Source: Cytobacillus pseudoceanisediminis (GTDB lineage: Bacteria > Bacillota > Bacilli > Bacillales > Cytobacillaceae). Taken from it: a stretch of 64,000 nucleotides of DNA. The stretch spans positions 248,001-312,000 of the forward strand of contig NZ_CP097350.1 in NCBI RefSeq assembly GCF_023516215.1, written 5' to 3'. The translations under genes were made by a program, and so were the position numbers. Within the stretch, counting starts at the first letter, position 1, and each line of letters starts with the position of its first letter. The notes under the pieces are model-generated. The model was not told the DNA's origin, did not search any database, and worked only from the letters and a program-made list of their open reading frames with translations. Below, one piece after another: positions 26,886 to 35,381 of the stretch.

Positions 26886-28180
26886 TTAAATGATCAGTAA
26901 CCAAATATATAGACCAACCAATGTAATGAACAATGTTGGAATGGTTAATATAATGCCAGTTTTAAAGTAAGTACCCCAGGAGATTTTAACTCCCTTTAAA
27001 GACAACACATGAAGCCATAGTAAGGTTGCAAGGGAACCAATCGGTGTAATCTTCGGACCTAAATCAGATCCAATGACATTCGCATAAATGAGTGCTTCTC
27101 GGATCACACCGCTAGTATTGGTGTCAGCAATAGCCAGTGCGTCAATCATAACGGTTGGCATATTATTCATCACAGATGAAAGAATGGCCGCAATGAATCC
27201 CATACCGATGGTTGCCGCAAATAATCCCTGGTCAGCTGTCATTTGAATTAAATCAGCCAACACATTAGTAAGACCTACGTTTCTCAGCCCGTAAACCACT
27301 ACATACATTCCGATGGAGAAGAACACAATGGCCCAAGGTGCGCCTTTGATAACGGTACGCGTATTAACTGCTGGGCTTCTGCGCGCCATTAGCAGGAAGA
27401 AAATCGCTACAATTCCTGCAATAATGGAAACTGGAACGCCAATAAATTCACTTGCAAAATAGCCGATTAATAGGATTCCTAACACAAGCCAGGACAAACG
27501 GAACATTTTGCTGTCACGAACCGCCTCAGCTGGTTTTTTCAAATGTGATAAATCATAATTCTTCGGTATGCTTTTTCTAAAGTATAAGTATAAGACGGTG
27601 ATGCTTGCTGCTAGTGAAAAGAAGTTTGGAATAATCATTCTGGATGCAAATTCCACAAACCCGATTCCAAAAAAGTCAGCCGAAACGATATTAACAAGGT
27701 TGCTGACAACCAAAGGCAGTGATGTCGTATCGGCAATAAATCCGCTCGCAATGATAAATGGAAAAACCATTTTTTCTTCAAATTTCAAGTTTCTTACCAT
27801 CGCAAGAACAATTGGCGTCAGAATCAATGCTGCTCCATCATTCGCGAAGAATGCCGCAACCAAAGCTCCCAATATGGAAACATACACGAACATCCTTACT
27901 CCGTTTCCTTTTGCAGCTCTTGCCATATGGAGAGCTGCCCATTCAAAAATCCAATCTCATCTAAAATAAGTGAAATGATAATGATGGCAATGAAAGCAAG
28001 CGTTGCATTCCAGACAATCGATGTAACATCTATCACATCATTGAAGTCAACTACTCCCACAAGTAAGGCAAGAATAGCGCCTCCACAGGCAGACCATCCG
28101 ATTGATAAACCTTTAGGCTGCCATATTACTAATATGAGGGTGATCAAAAATATCACCGATGCTAATACAATTTGAGTCAA
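26886..28180 (-). pseudogene. arsB: ArsB arsenite efflux permease, one frameshift
   Basis: Na/arsenite-type 12-helix permease of about 430 residues in two frames. The first 85 residues (from ATG 28180) end in LILDEIGF; a T5 run near 27935 lacks one T, after which the frame continues [20 protein letters not shown] and [18 protein letters not shown] to the end. Conserved [11 protein letters not shown] and [20 protein letters not shown] are present. Extrudes As(III)/Sb(III) alone or with ArsA. Lies between arsR2 and arsC. If the indel is real the pump is dead, although the Acr3-like carrier could replace it. Confidence 0.9.
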
Positions 28181-28194
28181 TGTGATACCCCCTC

Positions 28195-28539
28195 TTACTC
28201 ACAAGAAATTCTTAGTCCCTGTTCTTCCAGTTCTGTTAGTTTATAATCCTGGCTTGGAAGGTGATCCAGCAGGTTATGCACCATTGGATAGTAGTCACTG
28301 TCCTTATTCAGTGAATAAATAATCCATTGACCTCTCCTGGCTTCCCTTACCACGCCTGCATCTTTTAACTTCCGAATATGCTGGCTGATGGCAGGCTGGC
28401 TCATTTTAAATATCTCCACAAATTCACATACGCAACAATCGTTGTTGTCTAGAATTTTCACCATAGTTAGTCGTGTCTTATCGCCTAATAATTTTAAGAT
28501 GGTTGCTGCTTTATCGATTTCAACTGTAGAAACTTTCAT
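28195..28539 (-). CDS. arsR: ArsR-family repressor of arsBC
   Basis: 114 residues from ATG 28539, eight bases after [27 protein letters not shown] carries the Cys cluster (CCVC) and starts the helix-turn-helix, followed by [21 protein letters not shown] sequence class different from the arsR at 21.9 kb. First gene of arsR-arsB-arsC. Operator candidate at 28583-28594. Confidence 0.92.
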   Translation of the reverse strand: MKVSTVEIDKAATILKLLGDKTRLTMVKILDNNDCCVCEFVEIFKMSQPAISQHIRKLKDAGVVREARRGQWIIYSLNKDSDYYPMVHNLLDHLPSQDYKLTELEEQGLRISCE

Positions 28540-28582
28540 CCTGTGTTCACCTCCGACTTTCGATATCAGTATATAATAATTC

Positions 28583-28594
28583 ACTTATATAAGT
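28583..28594 (-). promoter_or_regulatory. ArsR operator before arsR-arsB-arsC
   Basis: Perfect 12-bp palindrome ACTTATATAAGT in the leader of arsR2, related to the box before arsD. Confidence 0.6.
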
Positions 28595-28738
28595 AAATGC
28601 TTTTTTCTTATTTGCAAAACCTTTACTTATAGTTTGCTTTTTTAAGTTAAATTATTAGTGGTGACCCTCTAACTGATTAGTAAACAAAGGGCTATAAAGT
28701 TCCAATACAGTTATTTAATTTTAAACCTTAAACGTGCA

Positions 28739-28772
28739 TAACCCCGTTATAATTTTATGACGGGGTTATAAT
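28739..28772. terminator. Strong hairpin between arsR2 and the MerR gene
   Basis: Arms ATAACCCCGT/ACGGGGTTAT. There is no long T-tract, so it is a weaker candidate for termination of the MerR gene. 28600-28738 holds nothing else visible. Confidence 0.45.
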
Positions 28773-28789
28773 AAAGTTATTAAATTTTT

Positions 28790-29189
28790 TTAACTACAAG
28801 TAGCGTTTGAATTAACCTTAGTGAAACATTCTGACCAGGTTTGACATTTGCACTTTAAACCATTATTTAAAACTTCTAACATTTCTTCAATATGCTTCTT
28901 TTGTTTTTCTAAATCAACACACTTGGTAAACGCCATTTGTTCCCACCTTTCAGATGGAGTATCCTTGCTATCGAATCCCTCCAAAAGTACGGTTATTTCT
29001 TGAATACTAAAACCTGCTAACTGAGCAGTTTTTATAAACTTTAGTTGGTGCAAAACATCTATTGTATAGCGTCTCTGTCCACTTACCCTTGTAGGTATTG
29101 GCATTATTCCTATTGATTCATAAAAACGAATAGCAGAAGGACTAACATTAGCTTTTTTTGCTAACTCTCCAATTGAAAAAAGAACCCAT
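28790..29189 (-). CDS. MerR-family metalloregulator (start region frameshifted)
   Basis: About 130 residues: SIGELAKKANVSPSAIRFYE (MerR helix-turn-helix and wing), VSGQRRYTIDVLHQLKFIKT, a coiled-coil dimer helix, and a C-terminal metal site CKCQTWSECF plus a final ATCS. The strong RBS GAGGTG leads to ATG 29189, but that frame is one base off; removing one base from the run at 29176-29181 gives MGSFSIGELAKK. The rest is intact. The Cys pattern suggests a soft or oxyanion metal (Hg, Pb, As or Cd). Confidence 0.8.
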
Positions 29190-29203
29190 CTAAATATCAC
29201 CTC

Positions 29204-29234
29204 TTGACTTAAAGTTTACTTTAAGTATTACACT
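29204..29234 (+). promoter_or_regulatory. MerR-type promoter with 19-bp spacer
   Basis: TTGACT (29204-29209), 19-bp spacer, TACACT (29229-29234). The spacer region holds the palindrome ACTTAAAGT-TT-ACTTTAAGT, the usual MerR-activated layout. It drives the divergent plus-strand genes. Confidence 0.75.
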
Positions 29235-29262
29235 TTAAACAAATATTAAAGGTGGAGTTTCT

Positions 29263-29493
29263 TTGAAAATATATTTGCAGGCTTTGGGATCATTGAGTTA
29301 TGTGCACTTTGTTGTGCGTTCCCTTTCCTTTTAGTTGGATTAACTGGGGTATTAGGAATCGGTTTGGTTTTTTTCGAATTAGGGATTCTTACTAACCGCT
29401 TTGTCCTTAGCTGTTTTTATATTTTAAAAGATCGGTGCGTGTAGTACAAATACAGGATGTAATTATAATTCAGGATCATGTAAGCATAGATAA
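29263..29493 (+). pseudogene. Small membrane protein with Cys-rich tail, frameshifted
   Basis: Starts TTG 29263 after GGTGGAG. One missing A in the run near 29266-29269 leads to NIFAGFGIIELCALCCAFPF and VGLTGVLGIGLVFFELGIL: two membrane helices with a Cys pair, reminiscent of small Hg transporters of the MerT/MerF type. A second slip near 29435 joins a tail CSTNTGCNYNSGSCKHR. Directly under the MerR-type promoter, so probably a metal transporter. Identification is tentative. Confidence 0.5.
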
Positions 29494-29517
29494 TTTCATA
29501 ATGGAGGTCTTAATAAT

Positions 29518-29850
29518 ATGGCTGAATGTAATTGTTGCAAAAGGTTATCAAATGTAGTTTGCAATATTGGATCCTATAATGCAGAAGAAAGGAATCATTA
29601 TGTTGAGCTACGAAGAGAGTTGACCGAAAATCGCTCAGTTGAGGAAATTCCTTTTGGATATACTTTTATTTATCCCAATCAATCGTCGTTGCTATTAAGA
29701 ATTGCTGAATGGATTTCTTATGAGAATCGATGCTGTCCATTTATTAGGTTCTCACTTTATGTAAGTGGAGAAGCAGACTCGATAAGATTAGAACTAACAG
29801 GAAGTAAAGAAGTCAAAAATCTACTAAAAAAAGAATTTCACTTACCTTAA
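29518..29850 (+). CDS. Conserved Cys-containing protein in a MerR-controlled operon
   Basis: 110 residues beginning MAECNCCKRLSNVVC, with a second Cys pair in YENRCCPFIRFSLYVSGEAD. RBS GGAGGTC, start ATG 29518. Mixed alpha/beta composition. I recall similar ENRCCPF proteins near mercury/arsenic regulators in Firmicutes but know no function. A metal-binding or sequestration role is plausible from the Cys clusters and promoter. Followed by a clear terminator. Confidence 0.65.
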   Translation: MAECNCCKRLSNVVCNIGSYNAEERNHYVELRRELTENRSVEEIPFGYTFIYPNQSSLLLRIAEWISYENRCCPFIRFSLYVSGEADSIRLELTGSKEVKNLLKKEFHLP

Positions 29851-29856
29851 TCCTCT

Positions 29857-29887
29857 CCCTCTAAACCTTGTCGGTTTAGGGGTTTTT
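29857..29887 (+). terminator. Terminator
   Basis: Arms CCTCTAAACC/GGTTTAGGGG with loop TTGTC and a T5 run. Confidence 0.75.
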
Positions 29888-30037
29888 AGAATAAACCAAA
29901 TAATAATTATGATAATATTAAGTAAAAGTTCCTGTCCAAATTAAATATTTTCTTAACTATCACTTATTACATAAGCCTCTTATTAACAACAATGCAGAAA
30001 GTTTGTTTAGGAGACAATAAAAAGGAGCAACCAAATC

Positions 30038-31009
30038 ATGATTTCTAGAGAACAATTAGAAAACAATCAAGTTTGGCTATATGTCATTGTACTAATGATA
30101 GCAGCTGGATTTGGATTAATAGTTCCTGATTTCGGATCACAATTAGATGCAACAATTTCTTTAGTCATTGCTATTTTAATGTATAGCATGTTTTCGCAGA
30201 TTCCTTTTACTTCTTTAAAAGAGTCGTTTGCTAATCGTCGTTTTATTTGGGCTTTATTAACGGTTAACTATATTGCAGTTCCTATTGTGGTGTGGCTTCT
30301 ATCAAAGTTATTACCCGAATATCCACCGTTATTACTAGGGGTTTATTTAGTTTTACTTACACCTTGTATTGATTATGTGATTGTTTTTACAGCTCTAGGG
30401 CGTGGTAATGAAAAGCTTATTCTTATTTCTACGCCTATTCTCTTCATAACTCAAATGCTACTACTACCTTTGTATTTACTATTGTTTATTGGAGATGATG
30501 CAGCAGAAATAGTAAACCCAGGTCCATTCCTTGAATCATTTTTTGGTCTTATCGTTATCCCTTTAGGACTTGCTATTGTCCTACAGATATATGCAAAAAA
30601 ATCACTTGTTGGAAATAAAATAATAGATAAATCAGCATGGCTTCCCGTTCCATTCATGGCTCTTACTCTTTTTGTTGTTGTATCGTCTCAAATAGGTAAA
30701 TTATCAACATATATTGACCTAATTATTAGTGTAATTCCTATATATATTGCTTTTATGATTATTATGCCTATCATTTCTAGGATTATCGCAAAGTGGTTCA
30801 AGCTTGATATTGGTTCAGGGCGTGCACTCATTTTTAGTGGAACAACACGTAATTCACTTGTAGTTCTTCCTCTTGCTTTAGCCTTACCAGATAATTTAAG
30901 CACATTAGTAGCAGCAATAATTGTGACTCAAACAATTGTTGAACTTGCAGGTGAACTAATTTATATTCGTTTAGTACCAAATATACTTTTACGTAAAGGA
31001 TCACCTTAA
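30038..31009 (+). CDS. Acr3/SBF-like arsenite carrier
   Basis: 323 residues, about ten membrane helices of the bile acid:Na symporter (SBF) superfamily. The fourth-helix motif TPCIDYVIVFTALGRGNEKL carries the single Cys essential in Acr3, and SGTTRNSLVVLPLALALP is the matching C-terminal half signature. Annotated commonly as arsenic resistance protein. AAAAGGAGC precedes ATG 30038. Gives a second, ArsB-independent route for As(III) export. Convergent with the small selenoprotein gene. Confidence 0.85.
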   Translation: MISREQLENNQVWLYVIVLMIAAGFGLIVPDFGSQLDATISLVIAILMYSMFSQIPFTSLKESFANRRFIWALLTVNYIAVPIVVWLLSKLLPEYPPLLLGVYLVLLTPCIDYVIVFTALGRGNEKLILISTPILFITQMLLLPLYLLLFIGDDAAEIVNPGPFLESFFGLIVIPLGLAIVLQIYAKKSLVGNKIIDKSAWLPVPFMALTLFVVVSSQIGKLSTYIDLIISVIPIYIAFMIIMPIISRIIAKWFKLDIGSGRALIFSGTTRNSLVVLPLALALPDNLSTLVAAIIVTQTIVELAGELIYIRLVPNILLRKGSP

Positions 31010-31144
31010 TTTTATATGTCTTTTTAAAAACCGCCTGAAATTAGTATCAGGTTCTCTTTAGGGGAGTTTTAATAAAAAAACACCCAATTTAACAACAATT
31101 TTAGCAAGGAAAATATCGGGTAACACAGTTGTAATTTCAGCAAA

Positions 31145-31172
31145 AAAAGAGCATCCCTGTCGATGCTCTTTT
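31145..31172 (-). terminator. Terminator of the small selenoprotein gene
   Basis: Arms AAAGAGCATC/GATGCTCTTT followed on the minus strand by T7, about 20 bp after the SECIS-like hairpin. Confidence 0.8.
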
Positions 31173-31190
31173 AATATTCAATATTGGTTT

Positions 31191-31209
31191 AAGAAGTAGC
31201 CTACTCCTT
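31191..31209 (-). promoter_or_regulatory. SECIS-like hairpin overlapping the stop codon of the small selenoprotein
   Basis: 8-bp stem AAGGAGTA/TACTTCTT (one G-T pair) capped by the loop GGC, starting 15 nt after the UGA; the apical loop is 23-25 nt away and begins with G, as bacterial SECIS require. The TAG stop lies in the stem. Confidence 0.75.
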
Positions 31210-31425
31210 TTTAGAAGGCATTTGTCAGCCACCATCTATACAAGTTGCACTTGAACTACCTACAACAGCGTTTAATTCCTTCAGGATTACAGAAAGAGTA
31301 GACTCGTTTACTAATGTCTCCAATGTTTCATCAGAGATCGGGATGTTGTATTTGTTAAAAGTATCTGTTGTTTGTTCCCAGACTTCAACAATTGCCTTTG
31401 AGGACATGTTTTCTTGAATTACCAC
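31201..31425 (-). CDS. Small predicted selenoprotein ending CIDGG-Sec
   Basis: 74 residues from GTG 31425, six bases after AAAGGAGTG. Helical body (EVWEQTTDTFNKYNIPISDE) and a C-terminal SSSATCIDGG-UGA-QMPSKKE with UGA at 31225-31227. The CxxGG-U end resembles redox-active C-terminal Cys/Sec motifs. The hairpin after the UGA and the terminator after the gene both fit a real transcript. No family name known to me. Neighbours are an arsenite carrier and arsN-like/MFS genes, so a role in arsenic or selenium-metal chemistry is inferred. Confidence 0.7.
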
Positions 31426-31763
31426 AATTATCACTCCTTTTTATTAATTGTACCTCTATAGGAAATCAATTTTGAAATTTAAACTCATTTTCAGTTAAAA
31501 ATCTACTCCATTTTAACATCGATAGTTGCAATAAAAATCGGATTATAAGATGTGTACATAAACCTTGCACAATCTTTTCCTACTAAAATTAGTGGGGTTT
31601 TATATAAACGTATTTAACAATAGACTACCTATCAACAAAAAGACCACCTCGCCAATTACGAAATGCTCTGCTATTATTTTCCTTGTTATTTTAGGTAAAA
31701 CCCCTTAAAGGGAACCCCTTAAAATATTTGCTGCATCTTTTATTAACAAATTGCCATTATAAA

Positions 31764-32261
31764 TTAAAGAAGTTTTTCCATTGCCATTACATCAACAAAT
31801 TTTCCATCTAAAACACCTTGGTTTTGAAAAATACCCACTTCTCGAAAACCCATTTTTTTATAAAGCCCTTGCCCTAATCCGTTAAAAGGGAAAGTAAATA
31901 AAACTAATTTGTGAAAGTTATTTTCTCTAGCTTTGGCTTCCAAAGTGGAAAGAAGTTTTCCTCCTACGCCTTTGCCTCTGGATTCCCTGGAGATATAAAC
32001 TGAGATATCTGCAACCCCATTATATGCACTACGATTGTTATATGGATTTAAGGATGCCCAGCCAATTATGTTTCTTCCCTCTTCTGCAACCACTACACTA
32101 AATCTATCTTTATGATGCTTGAACCATTCTTTCATATATGAAGAATCTTTTATCTCTGTTTCTAACGTTGCAATCCGATCTTCTATTCCTTGATTATATA
32201 TAGCCAGTATAGCTTTTAAATCTGACTCCCTGGCTCCGCGAACAACTGCTTCACTTATCAT
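31764..32261 (-). CDS. arsN: GNAT N-acetyltransferase, ArsN1/phosphinothricin acetyltransferase-like
   Basis: 165 residues from ATG 32261 (GGAGGAAC upstream). RGARESDLKAILAIYNQGI, IATLETEI, VYISRESRGKGVGGKLL (acetyl-CoA P-loop) and HKLVLFTFPFNGLGQGLYKKMGF are typical of the Pat/ArsN1 group, which N-acetylates phosphinothricin or its arsenic analogue arsinothricin. Context in an ars island favours ArsN1. Eight bases after the upstream MFS gene start region there is no gap for another promoter, so the order MFS-arsN suggests paired export and detoxification in one region. 31435-31763 shows no gene. Confidence 0.75.
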   Translation of the reverse strand: MISEAVVRGARESDLKAILAIYNQGIEDRIATLETEIKDSSYMKEWFKHHKDRFSVVVAEEGRNIIGWASLNPYNNRSAYNGVADISVYISRESRGKGVGGKLLSTLEAKARENNFHKLVLFTFPFNGLGQGLYKKMGFREVGIFQNQGVLDGKFVDVMAMEKLL

Positions 32262-32320
32262 TAAAGTTCCTCCACTCGTCCCGATTAATCTTGTTTTCAA
32301 GTATATATACAATACGACCT

Positions 32321-33580
32321 TTAATAAGCTTTGTTAAACCCTTTATTATGGCTATTGATTAATGTATTTAACCTTTTTGCTAAAACTGACCATATAATAG
32401 CCAAAATAAGGAGTGTTACTGCACCACCCCAATATATAAAGTTAAAACCAGCCTCTAACTGTATTAAAATGAAACTAAGTGCTGGTCCTAAAGCAGCCCC
32501 TACATCTTGAGAGATGGAGTATATGGTAAGGAAAGAAACCACGTTTGCAGTCTTTGCTGTGTCCAGTGCAATCGTGTCCAGTAGGGTAGTTAAAATTGTA
32601 GCTCCAGCCATCACTAAAAGAGTAATGACTATCCATATTCCTAACGGAAGTCTAATAGATATCATTCCAAAGACAACCCCTGCAAAAATTAAGGAAACAA
32701 TAAAAATTGGCAACCTTCCTCGAGAGCCATCAGACCATTGCCCAACAGTCCTTCCCAGGAAAGGCTCCCAAGCCCATCTAACTGCTTGGATTATGCCTGA
32801 TAATAACGTTACACTAATAACCACACTCAATATTGAAATATGCTCTCCGTAAAAATGTTCAATCATGGGACTCAGAGTGGATGTTAGTATTCCTTGATAT
32901 AACATAGCAATGAGAAAACCTGAAACGATGATGGATACTTTATACCCTGTCTTGCCAATGAAAGGCTTACTTTTATTGATGTCACCTTTCTCTTCAGAAG
33001 TCTCATTATCCTGAGTAAAATTAGATTTCAAAATTAAAGGGAGGCCCAATAGGGTCAAAATACCAAACCCAACTGAAACCGTGCTTAAGCCAATGATCGG
33101 AACTAACAAACCGCCAATCAGCATACCCACTAGACTTCCTGTTCGGTAGAGTCCATTATATAGCCCCATGGAACTTCCCCGCTTATTGTTATCAGAATAT
33201 AGGGCAACAACCGATAATCCGCCGATTCGAAAAAATGACCAAGCAATCCCCCATACTGCACGCAGGATTACCCAGGCGATAAAACCTTCAAAAACACCAT
33301 AACCTATCGTAGTAAATCCGCCTAATAGAACAGCTATTATCAGTCCAGTCTTCAATGAAATACGTTTATACATCCAACCAACCAAAGGATTAAAAGGCAA
33401 TCTTATGAAGCGATTTATAGAAAGTAGCACACCAACTTGCCAAATTGATTCAATGCCTGCAGTTTCCCAATAGATAGGCAAGGCAATGTACAGCATGGAA
33501 TCTCCTAAGAGACTTAAAGCTGTGACTAAGGCGACTATTATAATAGGATTTGAAGACATTTTATCTTTAATAGTCACCAT
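32321..33580 (-). CDS. MFS transporter of the ars island
   Basis: 419 residues, about 12 helices, with the MFS loop 2-3 region (VGWMYKRISLKTGLIIAVLL) and a long charged central loop (SNFTQDNETSEEKGD). AGAGGATG precedes ATG 33580. Lies between the small helical protein and the arsN-like gene on one strand. Several MFS carriers (ArsJ, ArsK types) export arsenicals, but the substrate here cannot be read from the sequence. Confidence 0.75.
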   Translation of the reverse strand: MVTIKDKMSSNPIIIVALVTALSLLGDSMLYIALPIYWETAGIESIWQVGVLLSINRFIRLPFNPLVGWMYKRISLKTGLIIAVLLGGFTTIGYGVFEGFIAWVILRAVWGIAWSFFRIGGLSVVALYSDNNKRGSSMGLYNGLYRTGSLVGMLIGGLLVPIIGLSTVSVGFGILTLLGLPLILKSNFTQDNETSEEKGDINKSKPFIGKTGYKVSIIVSGFLIAMLYQGILTSTLSPMIEHFYGEHISILSVVISVTLLSGIIQAVRWAWEPFLGRTVGQWSDGSRGRLPIFIVSLIFAGVVFGMISIRLPLGIWIVITLLVMAGATILTTLLDTIALDTAKTANVVSFLTIYSISQDVGAALGPALSFILIQLEAGFNFIYWGGAVTLLILAIIWSVLAKRLNTLINSHNKGFNKAY

Positions 33581-33612
33581 GGTTCATCCTCTCGGAAGAT
33601 ATAATAAATTCT

Positions 33613-33822
33613 TTAATCATTAGATTGGGTCATTAATTCTTGATAAGCCAAGAGAAATTGTGTAAAGGTTTCCTGACCCATGTCATTTTCCTTTAAGCGA
33701 AACAGCCGTTCGAAGGTTCTTTCTTTAGCTTCGTCAAGTGAACATCCAAAAGCATTCATAATTAAATTCATATAAGAAATAAAATATTCTTTTTTGAGCG
33801 TTCCGGCATGATTAATTGTCAT
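33613..33822 (-). CDS. Small helical protein between flavoprotein and MFS genes
   Basis: 69 residues from ATG 33822, six bases after AAAGGTG: MTINHAGTLKKEYFISYMNL, then CSLDEAKERTFERLFRL. All-helical, one Cys, no recognised family. An upstream in-frame start (33897) would run through a hairpin and lacks an RBS. Transcribed with the MFS gene 33 bp downstream. Confidence 0.55.
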   Translation of the reverse strand: MTINHAGTLKKEYFISYMNLIMNAFGCSLDEAKERTFERLFRLKENDMGQETFTQFLLAYQELMTQSND

Positions 33823-33847
33823 TTGCATCACCTTTAGATTCGTTTTT

Positions 33848-33872
33848 AGGGGAAGCGCAGGCTTCCCCTTTA
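33848..33872 (-). terminator. Hairpin after the flavoprotein gene
   Basis: Arms AGGGGAAGC/GCTTCCCCT with a short loop, then TAAAAA on the minus strand. Possible attenuator between the flavoprotein and the downstream genes. Confidence 0.5.
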
Positions 33873-33884
33873 ATAAGATTATTA

Positions 33885-35276
33885 TTAATTGCAGCAAGAA
33901 GACGCAGGTTCGTCACAGGAGGAAGTTTTACTATTAAGATTGACGCTGCAGACACCTGTTTCTGGTAAGTCTAACTCCACTTTTTCAGCAGCTGCCAAGT
34001 CACCACTTAAATAAGCCACAACTGACCTAACTTGTTCATATCCTGTTGCCATTAAGAAGGTTGGAGCACGCCCATAGCTTTTTGCACCTACAATATAAAA
34101 ATCTTTCTCAGGCTGTCTTAATTCCTTCTCTCCATGAGGACGAACAGTTCCGCAGCTATGAATATTTGGATCGATTAACGGTGCTAAAGCTTTTACACTC
34201 TCAGTTGCAGAATCGATGGAGGTACGCAGTTCATTTATGATTAAAAAATCCGGACGGCTTCCTGTATTAACAATCATTTCGTCGATCCCCTCAAGGCTTC
34301 TCTGCTTGCCATTTTGGCTGCCTATTAACTCGATTCCCTCTTCTATCTTTTTGACCAATTGGATTCGGAATGGAGTAATGACCTTCACTTGCTGATTATC
34401 TACCAGATTGTGAATCCTGCTTCCGAGAAGGCCGCGAGCTTCAAGAGCATCCTTCTCTTCACCGCCATAGGCATCCTCAACACGCTGCCTTCTCATAATC
34501 CATATGATCTCCGTTTCAGGATAGGATTCTTTCAATTTGGCTAAATCCAATAAAGCGTTTATGGCTGAATGGCCACCTCCAACAACAGCTATTCGTTTAT
34601 TTGCATAACGTTGCTGTTCCTTCCCAAGAATATCTGGTATTCCATAGAATATTTTTTCCTTGAGAGATTTTTCTTCAGTGAGCCATACACCACTTGAGAC
34701 GACAGGGTTGGGGTTTCCCCATGTCCCCGTAGCATCTATCACTGCCTTGGCTTCAAATGTTTTGTACTCTGTATTACTTTCAGTATGGATGATAAATGGG
34801 ACACTTTCCCGATTTGCTGTTTTCATTTTATCCATATCTTTTCTGCCAATCGATAAAACTTTAGTATTGAGATGAACGAATGGTTTAATTTCAGGTACCA
34901 TAGCCAATGGCTGCAAATACTGTTCCACCAGCTCCTGCCCAGTCGGCAAACTTTCTAATCCCGGATGAATCCAACCACTGGCATTCAATAAGTCCTTAGC
35001 AACTTTATCAACATTGTATTGCCAAGGTGAGAATAAGCGTACATGGCCCCAAGTTAAAATATTTGCACCTATTTGTGAACCAGCTTCTATAAGGATAAAG
35101 GGAATCCTATTTTTTGCTAAATGGGCTGCAGCTGCCAAGCCTACAGGCCCACCTCCTATAACCGCAACAGGTAGTTTACTTGTTTCATTATTTAACGTAA
35201 TACTTTGAGTTGATAAGCTAACATTTGTACCGCAGCATTCGTTTCCACTGATTAGAATATTATTTGCCTTCGTCAT
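33885..35276 (-). CDS. FAD/NAD(P)-dependent flavoprotein with Cys-rich tail (ars-associated)
   Basis: 463 residues. FAD motif VAVIGGGPVGLAAAAHLAKN (about 37-56), second nucleotide motif IAVVGGGHSAINALLDLAKL (about 237), and VNTGSRPDF. The N-terminal NECCGTN and the end TSSCDEPASSCCN are extra Cys clusters suited to As(III) binding. Similar to flavoproteins often called ArsO or FAD-dependent oxidoreductase in Firmicutes ars islands. RBS AGAGGAG before ATG 35276. Substrate unknown; oxidation of a trivalent arsenical is an inference. Confidence 0.75.
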   Translation of the reverse strand: MTKANNILISGNECCGTNVSLSTQSITLNNETSKLPVAVIGGGPVGLAAAAHLAKNRIPFILIEAGSQIGANILTWGHVRLFSPWQYNVDKVAKDLLNASGWIHPGLESLPTGQELVEQYLQPLAMVPEIKPFVHLNTKVLSIGRKDMDKMKTANRESVPFIIHTESNTEYKTFEAKAVIDATGTWGNPNPVVSSGVWLTEEKSLKEKIFYGIPDILGKEQQRYANKRIAVVGGGHSAINALLDLAKLKESYPETEIIWIMRRQRVEDAYGGEEKDALEARGLLGSRIHNLVDNQQVKVITPFRIQLVKKIEEGIELIGSQNGKQRSLEGIDEMIVNTGSRPDFLIINELRTSIDSATESVKALAPLIDPNIHSCGTVRPHGEKELRQPEKDFYIVGAKSYGRAPTFLMATGYEQVRSVVAYLSGDLAAAEKVELDLPETGVCSVNLNSKTSSCDEPASSCCN

Positions 35277-35381
35277 TTTAATCTCCTCTTTTCTTTTAAT
35301 TAGATAATTGATAAATCAGTATTAGTATTACTGTATATATGACTTTTTTTGAGAAAAACAATAAAACACTTGTTTAATCTT

